A stretch of DNA of 29,092 nt, from positions 1 to 29,092 of the forward strand of contig CAZIDW010000011.1 of NCBI GenBank assembly GCA_964538225.1, read 5' to 3'. The stretch comes from JAFGCR01 sp964538225. Lineage in GTDB: Bacteria; Patescibacteriota; Gracilibacteria; UM-FILTER-43-11. The notes under the pieces were generated by a model. That model was not told where the DNA came from, ran no database searches, and saw nothing but the letters and a program-made list of their open reading frames with translations. The position numbers and the translations under genes were made by a program. The stretch's first letter is position 1. Each line of letters opens with the position of its first letter. Below, in pieces: positions 15,004 through 20,295 of this stretch.

Positions 15004-15153
15004 ACTTAACGTATGCAACTATGTGATGTTGTGCAAATTCATTATTCTATTTGCGGAGCAAAAATGAATTTGCATCTATTTGCATCTATATGTGCGGAAT
15101 AATTGGTACAATTATTCGCAACCAATTACGAAGCCACATAGTTGCTGTTATAT
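15004..15153. repeat. attC-like fold-back site 3 (150 bp)
   Basis: Ends ACTTAAC (fits the RYYYAAC inverse core) and GTTATAT. Immediately inside, GCAACTATGTG pairs with CACATAGTTGC (11 bp). The interior has two more hairpins, GCAAATTCATT/AATGAATTTGC and AATAATTG/CAATTATT. It shares the stretch TTTGCGGAGCAA and a following TTTGCATC with site 4, so the two belong to one repeat family. This R''-L''-L'-R' layout is the architecture of integron attC sites. Confidence 0.6.
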
Positions 15154-15168
15154 GATGTGGCATTTATC

Positions 15169-15939
15169 TTATTTTGTTAGCCAATCGTATATCAAATTTA
15201 ATATTAATGGGATAATAATGATAGAAAAAAATAATCCGAGGCGTCTTCTACGATTCTTTTCTGTCTTTTTATGTTCGGGGCCAAAATCAAATTCGACACT
15301 AGGCCATAATTTGAGCACCCAATCTCTTAACCACCAAAGCGGGAAAATGCCTTGTAGCCAAAATAAAATTACTTTGATTATGTTTAGTAAAATTATGTTG
15401 CTATGAAGAAAATCACGAATTCTCATTACATTAGCTGAGGGATCTTCATTTGCGCCAATAGGAATAAGGTCTAATAATTTGTATATAAAATAACCAAATG
15501 CTATTGCTCCAAAATGGAGTATGATTGTTTTATATTTAATAAACCAATGCTCTTGAGGTTTGGCTGATTCAAGAATATCGTTCAACGAATCAAATGTCCC
15601 AGCCACCCAGTTTTTATCACCTCTAACTATTAGACCGTTTCCGTAATCATCTTCGTGAGAGATATTTAGACTAATCCGCCTTTCCTGCTTATAGTCGTGG
15701 TATTCGATATTTATTGTAGAACATCTTTTATTATCAATTACATCACCATCTTGAATTAAGTCGTCTGTTTCACTCTCGTAGCTAATTCCATCTTTACAAT
15801 TTATTTCGATTTCAATTGATGAGTGATTTTTTTCATTTTGGGAGTTATCATATTCTAATTTGATTTTGGTCCAAAGACTTCGAACATTTTCTTTTGTAAA
15901 TATCTTGCCTCGGATTGTTTTTTTTCTTGTAGTTTTCAT
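15169..15939 (-). CDS. hypothetical membrane protein with N-terminal soluble domain
   Basis: A 256-residue protein. Residues 1-140 are soluble and polar; then come helices at about 149-171 (IILHFGAIAFGYFIYKLL), 190-214 (IILLNIIKVILFWLQGIFPLWWL) and 236-254 (LGLFFSIIIIPLILNLIY). Family not recognised. The unit has terminal inverted repeats at 15147-15171 and 15945-15969 that begin GTTATATGATG and end TTTCATATAAC, with GCATTTATCTTA/TAAGATAAATGC perfect inside; the left arm includes the stop codon. It is a complete cassette-like unit between fold-back sites 3 and 4. Confidence 0.7.
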   Translation of the reverse strand: MKTTRKKTIRGKIFTKENVRSLWTKIKLEYDNSQNEKNHSSIEIEINCKDGISYESETDDLIQDGDVIDNKRCSTINIEYHDYKQERRISLNISHEDDYGNGLIVRGDKNWVAGTFDSLNDILESAKPQEHWFIKYKTIILHFGAIAFGYFIYKLLDLIPIGANEDPSANVMRIRDFLHSNIILLNIIKVILFWLQGIFPLWWLRDWVLKLWPSVEFDFGPEHKKTEKNRRRRLGLFFSIIIIPLILNLIYDWLTK

Positions 15940-15962
15940 AATATTAAGATAAATGCTATTTC

Positions 15963-16132
15963 ATATAACGTAAGGCTATGTGAAGTGGTGCAAAAACGCT
16001 AAAATTTTTGCGGAGCAACAGCGGTTTTGCATCCATTTGGGTCGAAACCGTTGCTATAATACTTGTCCGACGAAACAAAGTGAAGGCGGATCACAAAAAA
16101 GCAATGGTGTAGCCATATAGCCGGAGTTAGGC
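15963..16132. repeat. attC-like fold-back site 4 (170 bp), left border of the DGR unit
   Basis: Ends ATATAAC and GTTAGGC (the latter fits GTTRRRY). Inside, GGCTATGTG pairs with CATATAGCC with one mismatch. Interior hairpins include GCAAAAA/TTTTTGC and AGCAAC-GCGGTTT with AAACCG-TTGCT. It shares the TTTGCGGAGCAA block with site 3. The terminal GTTAGGC is the first element of the DGR-bearing unit. Confidence 0.6.
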
Positions 16133-16189
16133 GATGTATGCTGCATCCCTTAAAATTCAACCATACTCAAATAGACCTTATTAATTCCC
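16126..16189 (+). repeat. left terminal inverted repeat of the DGR unit
   Basis: Pairs with 18812-18872. Perfect blocks are GTTAGGC, CCCTTAAAATTC (16147-16158) and AGACCTTATTAATTCCC (16173-16189), in the same order as in the reverse complement of the right end. Confidence 0.85.
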
Positions 16190-16212
16190 ATCAAAAAAAC
16201 ATCGCCAAGCGC

Positions 16213-16242
16213 TTGACAAGTTGTATGTTTATGTGCTAAAAT
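16213..16242 (+). promoter_or_regulatory. sigma70 promoter of the DGR target gene
   Basis: Perfect TTGACA (16213-16218) and TAAAAT (16237-16242), 18 bp apart, 27 bp upstream of the ATG at 16270. It lies inside the unit just after the left terminal repeat, so the cassette brings its own promoter. Confidence 0.75.
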
Positions 16243-16269
16243 TAAATAGTAACAATAACACTTAATATC

Positions 16270-16953
16270 ATGGCTAAAGATTCAATTGAACTTGCGCTTT
16301 CAGTCTTAGAGACTGAAAAAGCTAATTTATCTCCTGATCAACTTTCTCGTCTTGCTGAACTATCTAAAGCAGGCGAAGATGTTCGCGAAGATGTGATAGG
16401 AACGCTTGAGGGTGATGAAACCGTGGAAGACCGTGAACTTTCGCCCGAACAAGCTGATCAGCTTCTTGATACACTCAAAGCCCGTTTTGAATTACCTGAA
16501 AATAAGAAGCTCCGCAAAATGGTTGATTTTGCCGATGTGGAAAAATCTCTGCGTGCCGCCCCGGAAAAAATGTTCGGTCTTTTCAAAATGGAAGAAACCG
16601 GTGGTGAGCCCCAGATCATCGGTCTTGATGGTGATGAGTTTGTTTTTGAAGACCGTTCCAAAGAATCGCCTTCCGGGCGCAGAAACCGCGATGCTTATCA
16701 GTCTGCAGATGAAGCTGAGGAATGGGGTGTTGATGTGCAAACTCCTGAGGCTTATAAAGCTATGCAGCAAACCGGTGAATATGATTTGCAAACTGTAAGC
16801 TGGCTTAAGACATCTAAAGCCCATATGAAAAAAACTGGCTACGCCATGCGCGGTCGCCGTTACGGAGGTGACGTGGGCGTCCACGTGAGCGTTGCCGATC
16901 GCTCGCCGCCGACCGACGGCTGGCGCGCTTCGCTAAGGGTCAAAAAAGTTTAA
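16270..16953 (+). CDS. DGR target protein, DUF4256-like with C-terminal variable region
   Basis: A 227-residue protein without signal peptide or membrane helix, so probably cytosolic. Residues 1-75 are helical and acidic. From about 65 onward it follows the DUF4256 pattern as I remember it: LLDTLKARFE, FGLFKMEETGGEPQIIGLD, a 'D.s.esp.GRRn..YD' equivalent (SKESPSGRRNRDAY), WGVDVQTPEAYKAMQQTGEYDLQTVSWLKT, and a terminal 'RRYG.V.V......GfRgSLRV'. The last 37 codons (188-224) are the VR. Diversified residues are 191, 194, 196, 198, 199, 203, 205-208, 211, 213, 215, 216 and 222; the invariant GWRAS and RV resemble the closing strands of C-type-lectin-fold DGR targets. It has its own promoter and terminator. 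Ligand unknown. Confidence 0.85.
   Translation: MAKDSIELALSVLETEKANLSPDQLSRLAELSKAGEDVREDVIGTLEGDETVEDRELSPEQADQLLDTLKARFELPENKKLRKMVDFADVEKSLRAAPEKMFGLFKMEETGGEPQIIGLDGDEFVFEDRSKESPSGRRNRDAYQSADEAEEWGVDVQTPEAYKAMQQTGEYDLQTVSWLKTSKAHMKKTGYAMRGRRYGGDVGVHVSVADRSPPTDGWRASLRVKKV
16832..16941 (+). repeat. DGR variable repeat (VR)
   Basis: 110 bp aligned without gaps to the TR at 17233-17342 (constant offset 401). 22 positions differ: 21 where the TR has A (replaced by C, G or T), and one T-to-G at the third base of codon 213. Of 36 template A positions 21 are changed; of 74 non-A positions one is changed. The 3' end CTGGCGCGCTTCG is invariant and GC-rich, as expected for the initiation-of-mutagenic-homing region. 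Confidence 0.96.
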
Positions 16954-16988
16954 ACTTTAGATTTTAGTTTTCTTTGAAATTTAACTTT

Positions 16989-17021
16989 AAAAGGCCGCCG
17001 TAAGGCGGCCTTTTATTTTTT
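16989..17021 (+). terminator. hairpin downstream of VR (terminator, possibly DGR hairpin)
   Basis: AAAAGGCCGCC and GGCGGCCTTTT form an 11-bp stem with a 4-base GTAA loop followed by TATTTTTT, a textbook intrinsic terminator. Known DGRs often need a hairpin with a 4-base loop close after VR for retrohoming; here it starts 47 bp after the VR, so a dual role is conceivable but unproven. Confidence 0.85.
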
Positions 17022-17232
17022 GTGCATTTGGAATAAGCTAATACCAAGCGGTGAATAATGATCTGCTTCGGCCGGTCTACCGTAAAATGATCTTTCGCAA
17101 ACAGGGCTTTGAATTAAATAAGAAGCCCGAAAGAACATTCAACAGGTTTTTGACCCTTAGGTATGAGTGGAGTTTAATTTTCTTTAGTAAGCCGTGGTTG
17201 CGACTCCGACTGAATCGGGCAGACTTCATCAT

Positions 17233-17342
17233 AAACTGGCAACGCCATGAACGGTAACCGTAACGAAGGTGACGTGAACGTCAACGAGAACAATGCCGAT
17301 AACTCGAATCCGAACAACGGCTGGCGCGCTTCGATAAGGGTC
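17233..17342 (+). repeat. DGR template repeat (TR)
   Basis: The 110-bp donor copy of the VR. In the VR reading frame it has twelve AAY codons plus GAA, GAG and ATA at the variable positions; AAY codons can be randomised at A without creating stop codons, the usual DGR design. The TR is non-coding in context. It lies 279 bp after the VR-gene stop and 121 bp before the avd stop, on the same strand as the reverse transcriptase. The only frame entering it, 17051-17257, is not supported as a gene. Confidence 0.95.
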
Positions 17343-17463
17343 TTTAACCGTGAAAAGTAGCGAGCAACGCGTCTCGAACGCGATGAGGCCATAGGCCAAA
17401 ATGAAGTGAGAGCTTCGAGATAGCAAAAGCACAAAGGGCTTTTGTATCGAGGAGAGCGTTGCC

Positions 17464-17799
17464 CTATTGCGTGGATTTCAGCCATCCACCCAGCATTCTC
17501 CCGATTTCCGCCAAATCGCTTTGCAGTTGAAAAATCCGGGTTTCGTTCACGAGTCCGAGCTCCAAAAGAAGTCGCACTTTCAAGTTGGCTGTTTCCCATT
17601 GGGCGCTGGCTTTGATTAGGTAAGCCGCCCTGTGAGATTTAGGGGCGTTTTTGGCCATGATCAGTTGTTCCAAAAGACTGAGCAGGGAATTTTCTGTACT
17701 AAGCCCCAGTGAAAAAGCCCATCTTTTGTTGAGCCGGTGATTAATATCCACTAAAGTTTTATAGGCTTCATAAGTTTTATTTATGATCGGGAATTCCAT
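17464..17799 (-). CDS. avd: DGR accessory protein Avd (four-helix bundle)
   Basis: A 111-residue helical protein from the ATG at 17799 (a longer TTG-start version to 17853 would add 18 residues and overlap the reverse transcriptase leader). The C-terminal LAEIGRMLGGWLKS is the recognisable Avd hallmark, and the body (NKTYEAYKTLVDINHRLNKRWAFSLG, then LLSLLEQLIMAKNAPKS and LKVRLLLELGLV) gives the four amphipathic helices of the Avd/23S-rRNA-intervening-sequence fold. Avd forms a basic pentamer that binds the DGR reverse transcriptase and template RNA and is needed for cDNA synthesis in the Bordetella phage system. Here it is on the strand opposite the target, TR and reverse transcriptase, and is divergent from the latter, the two starts being about 58 bp apart. 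Confidence 0.88.
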   Translation of the reverse strand: MEFPIINKTYEAYKTLVDINHRLNKRWAFSLGLSTENSLLSLLEQLIMAKNAPKSHRAAYLIKASAQWETANLKVRLLLELGLVNETRIFQLQSDLAEIGRMLGGWLKSTQ

Positions 17800-17857
17800 A
17801 AATTTGGGGTTAAGAAATATTTGGTTAAGCTGGTTTAATTTCAAAAAAGGCAAGTGT

Positions 17858-18820
17858 ATGACAGCTGAGCTGAATGAGTTTCAGTTTTATCTGGAAAAAA
17901 ATCTCTCTGAACTTCAGTGCGATCTTGAGGTTGGAGTTTACCGACATGGTTCCTATAAGAAATTCATTGTCTGTGACAATAAGCGCCGTGAAATTTCCGT
18001 TTCCGGTATCCGCGATAGGGTAGTGCACAGGCTCTTTTACGATTATCTCGTTCCGATTTTTGATAAAACCTTCATCTACGATGCTTGGTCGTGTCGGAAA
18101 GGCAAAGGCTTGCTTGGCGCGATAGAAAGAGCACAAGAATTTATGCGGAAAAACCCACGTGCCTACGTTTGGCGAGCGGATATCAAAAAGTTTTTTGACA
18201 GCGTAGATCAAGAGGTTCTGATAAAACTCATTGAGCGCAGAGTTTCTGACCCAAAAGCGCTTAATCTGATGCGGGAAGTGATACAAAGTTACCCGACTCC
18301 GCAGAGAGAGAGAGCTTTTATAGGCATGCCCGTCCGTAGCTACCTGCCCGATAGAGCCTTGGCGGCGGCGGGAACGAAGGCGGGTATGCCGATAGGTAAT
18401 CTGACCAGCCAGATTTTCGCCAATATTTACCTGAATGAACTGGATCGCTTTGTGAAACATGAGCTTGGGGTGAAGTATTATCTGCGTTACGGTGATGATT
18501 TTATCCTAGTTTATAAGGATTTGGAAAAGTTAAAAAAATTTCGTGAGCTTACTATCAGGTTTTTGGTGAGGAAGTTGAAATTAAGCCTGAATCCAAAAAA
18601 CGATAAAATCCTCAAGACCAGCTACGGCTTACGGTTTTTAGGAGCTGTTATTCGGCCTGAAGGTCGGTGTTTAAACCGTCGTAATCGTAAGCGGATTCAA
18701 AGGAGGGTCGATTTGAATAATGCGGGTAGTTACTACGGGTTAGTAAATAAACATCAAAACAAAACAAACATTAATGAGTTTATATGGCAAATTTATGACC
18801 TACTAAACTCAGGGAATTAA
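17858..18820 (+). CDS. DGR reverse transcriptase
   Basis: A 320-residue reverse transcriptase starting at the ATG at 17858; a frame open from 17783 would add 25 residues overlapping avd and is less likely. Motifs in order: ISVSGIRDRVVHRLFYDYL (about 46-64), catalytic Asp108 in RADIKKFFDSVD, the DGR-type fourth motif IGNLTSQIFANIYLN (GNLTSQ at 180-185, where other reverse transcriptases have a QG version), the active site YGDD at 211-214, and YGLRFLGAVIRPEG near 256-269. No maturase or integrase domain. It copies TR RNA, misincorporating opposite adenines, and the cDNA replaces the VR. The stop codon is inside the right terminal repeat of the unit. Confidence 0.95.
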   Translation: MTAELNEFQFYLEKNLSELQCDLEVGVYRHGSYKKFIVCDNKRREISVSGIRDRVVHRLFYDYLVPIFDKTFIYDAWSCRKGKGLLGAIERAQEFMRKNPRAYVWRADIKKFFDSVDQEVLIKLIERRVSDPKALNLMREVIQSYPTPQRERAFIGMPVRSYLPDRALAAAGTKAGMPIGNLTSQIFANIYLNELDRFVKHELGVKYYLRYGDDFILVYKDLEKLKKFRELTIRFLVRKLKLSLNPKNDKILKTSYGLRFLGAVIRPEGRCLNRRNRKRIQRRVDLNNAGSYYGLVNKHQNKTNINEFIWQIYDLLNSGN

Positions 18821-18872
18821 TAAGGTCTCATCTAAAACAGGAATTTTAAGGGTGTGGCATATTTTGCCTAAC
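18812..18872 (-). repeat. right terminal inverted repeat of the DGR unit
   Basis: Reverse complement of the left end in three perfect blocks: GGGAATTAATAAGGTCT (18812-18828), GAATTTTAAGGG (18841-18852) and GCCTAAC (18866-18872). It includes the reverse transcriptase stop codon. Confidence 0.85.
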
Positions 18873-18954
18873 GTTTCGGGCTATAAGAAGTTGCATGGCG
18901 TTATAATTTGGAGCGGTAGCGATCTCAACGCCGTGCAATTTGGATGAGTGAGCG
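18870..18954 (+). repeat. 85-bp array repeat, left arm, copy 2
   Basis: Matches 13944-14028 with three differences, all C in copy 1 and T here. It starts at the last bases of the DGR unit's terminal GCCTAAC and ends GAGTGAGCG before the inner repeat of the next gene. Confidence 0.85.
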
Positions 18955-18966
18955 TTAAAAATAAAA

Positions 18967-19437
18967 TTATTCTATTGGTGGGACAATTTTTCCTAAAACA
19001 ACATAATAAAATATCCTTCTCAATATTTCGAAACCAAGTAATACTAAAGCCAAATATCCAATTCCAATTAGCGTAGCAAAAACCATATTAAATTTAGGTA
19101 TAAATTTAATATGTGGATTATTATTTTCTGGCACGACGAGATTACTTTCCCCTAAATATAATTTTATATCACCTTTGAATTGGCATAGTTTTTGCGCATC
19201 TTTTAAATCAGATTGTGATATATAAGAGTCATAAATATGGATATTCTCTTTACTTGCATTATATTCGTTACCATCCTCACAAATAATCATTGTTTTCTTA
19301 GAGTCTGCTTCACGTGATACTAAATATCCACCTACTAATGCTCCAATAGCAAAAACTAGTATAAAGAAAATATATATTACCTTAAGCAGTCGATACCATA
19401 TTTTTGAGTTAAGGGTTTTAATTGTGTTGTTTTTCAT
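18967..19437 (-). CDS. hypothetical membrane protein
   Basis: A 156-residue protein with an N-terminal helix (about 16-40, VIYIFFILVFAIGALVGGYLV), a polar extracytoplasmic segment of about 70 residues with two cysteines (ICEDGNEY, LCQFKGD), and a C-terminal helix (about 120-142, ATLIGIGYLALVLLGFEIL). Family not recognised. It is unrelated to the gene at 14040-14345, yet both occupy the same position inside the same repeated arms, each bounded by an inner AAATAAAATTATT-type inverted repeat (here at 18959-18972 and 19452-19466). Confidence 0.65.
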   Translation of the reverse strand: MKNNTIKTLNSKIWYRLLKVIYIFFILVFAIGALVGGYLVSREADSKKTMIICEDGNEYNASKENIHIYDSYISQSDLKDAQKLCQFKGDIKLYLGESNLVVPENNNPHIKFIPKFNMVFATLIGIGYLALVLLGFEILRRIFYYVVLGKIVPPIE

Positions 19438-19451
19438 GTTTCGAAGTTTAA

Positions 19452-19495
19452 GAAATAATTTTATTTAGCGAGCGAATCTTATAGCCCGGGTTGTA
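19452..19495 (+). repeat. 44-bp array repeat, right arm, copy 2
   Basis: Matches 14346-14389 with one difference. TCTTATAGCCCG here is complementary to CGGGCTATAAGA in the left arm at 18876-18887, so the gene between the arms sits in the loop of an attC-like stem. Confidence 0.85.
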
Positions 19496-19502
19496 GGCCG
19501 TT

Positions 19503-20162
19503 TTAATTAAGCAGAAATGTTTTCAGAGCAGTTTTTATTATATTCATGAAACTACTTACAGTCGCTGGGGGCAGACTAAGTTGAATTATATACTGTACAA
19601 TTATGCCAACAAATAATGATTTCCATTCAATCTTGCCCAAATGTTTCGCTTTTTCCTTAAGGAAATCCATTCCTTCATTTAATTTTGCCAATTGAGCTTC
19701 TGAAAGTCCAATATCCTTGGATTTCGACTTAATGAGATCAATTTTAATACATAACTCCTCATATTCGATTGCACTAAATTTGTCATTATCTTTGCCAAAT
19801 TTGAAGTCGAAACTATGTATCTCTGATTCCAAACGAGCCCATTTATCTTCTGTGCGTACCTCTCTCTTTAGGTTATTTAGCCATTTTTTAAAGATTTCAA
19901 CTTGCAATCTCCAAGAGCCAGGATATTCCGTTTTTTTAAATTCTGATTCGCCAGGTGCATATATGCTATAATGGCGTTCATGTGAATTTAGATTTGTTTC
20001 AAAAGCGAAGAAGAATTCAGTATTCTTGTAGCTCAATTGTGTTGCAATTTCCTTAGGAGTTATTAAGCTATTAACTTCAGTAAATTCAAATTGTGCTGGG
20101 CTCAGACCTGCTTCTTCAATGAAGTGAAAGAGATCATTCTTTTGACTTGTAAGTAGTTTCAT
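19503..20162 (-). CDS. hypothetical cassette protein
   Basis: A 219-residue protein, MKLLTSQKNDLFHFIEEAGLSP at the start, with a beta-rich first half (FFFAFETNLNSHERHYSIYAPG), helices in the middle, and a moderately hydrophobic C-terminal segment (about 183-205). Similar short 'MKLLTSQKN' openings are familiar from hypothetical proteins of accessory regions, but I can name no function. Terminal inverted repeats at 19490-19514 and 20165-20193 begin GTTGTAGGCC and end GGCCTACAAC; the left arm includes the stop codon. It is the last complete unit of the array. Confidence 0.65.
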   Translation of the reverse strand: MKLLTSQKNDLFHFIEEAGLSPAQFEFTEVNSLITPKEIATQLSYKNTEFFFAFETNLNSHERHYSIYAPGESEFKKTEYPGSWRLQVEIFKKWLNNLKREVRTEDKWARLESEIHSFDFKFGKDNDKFSAIEYEELCIKIDLIKSKSKDIGLSEAQLAKLNEGMDFLKEKAKHLGKIEWKSLFVGIIVQYIIQLSLPPATVSSFMNIIKTALKTFLLN

Positions 20163-20186
20163 TCCTGCTTGATTAATTAATATGGC

Positions 20187-20282
20187 CTACAACTCGTTTC
20201 TGTCGGACGTGTTGTGTATCCAATATACAGTTTTATGAGGGTTATAGGAACTGTTTGGTATACAACATTTATCGACAGAAAG
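20187..20282. repeat. attC-like fold-back site 5, right border of the array
   Basis: Starts CTACAAC; TTTCTGTCG pairs with CGACAGAAA, and TGTTGTGTAT with ATACAACA with a small bulge; ACAGTT/AACTGT pairs near the centre. A right-hand GTTRRRY core is missing, replaced by a G-run, so the site may be decayed at the array edge. Confidence 0.5.
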
Positions 20283-20295
20283 GGGGGAGGGTGGG

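Larger units (their letters stand above)
16126..18872 (+). mobile_element. DGR-bearing cassette with terminal inverted repeats
   Basis: A 2747-bp unit starting GTTAGGC and ending GCCTAAC. Its ends form an imperfect inverted repeat of about 60 bp (16126-16189 and 18812-18872), with perfect blocks of 7, 12 (CCCTTAAAATTC) and 17 bp (AGACCTTATTAATTCCC). Between them lie a promoter, the target gene with VR, a hairpin terminator, TR, avd on the opposite strand, and the reverse transcriptase, whose stop codon falls inside the right repeat. The left end is the right edge of fold-back site 4, and the right end runs into the 85-bp array repeat, so the whole DGR occupies one position of the array. Confidence 0.7.
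13333..20282. mobile_element. integron-like cassette array without integrase (CALIN-like)
   Basis: About 7 kb of AT-rich DNA holds seven gene units, six with a single minus-strand gene and one with the DGR, separated by attC-like fold-backs. Unit ends are complementary 7-mers in most cases (GTTATAT/ATATAAC, GTTAGGC/GCCTAAC, GTTGTAG/CTACAAC), as expected for integrated gene cassettes where both ends derive from one attC. Two of the units are instead nested inside the arms of a repeated site. No tyrosine recombinase of IntI type is in the window, so the array could only move by an integrase encoded elsewhere. The left border could extend to 10372. Confidence 0.55.

Noticed and set aside
13333..16132. 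CRISPR array
   Set aside because: The repeats here are long, few, variable and nested fold-backs with genes between them. There is no series of short identical repeats with uniform spacers and no cas gene.
17051..17257. 68-residue plus-strand open frame ending in the TR
   Set aside because: No ribosome binding site or recognisable family, and it runs into the non-coding template repeat. It may be a remnant but cannot be supported as a gene.
17174..17599. Minus-strand open frame across the TR and the end of avd
   Set aside because: Overlaps avd in another frame and covers the template repeat; arginine/serine-rich with no family resemblance.
17858..18820. Group II intron or retron instead of a DGR
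   Set aside because: The reverse transcriptase has the DGR-type GNLTSQ motif and no maturase or HNH domain, and the paired VR/TR with A-specific changes and an Avd gene settles the assignment.
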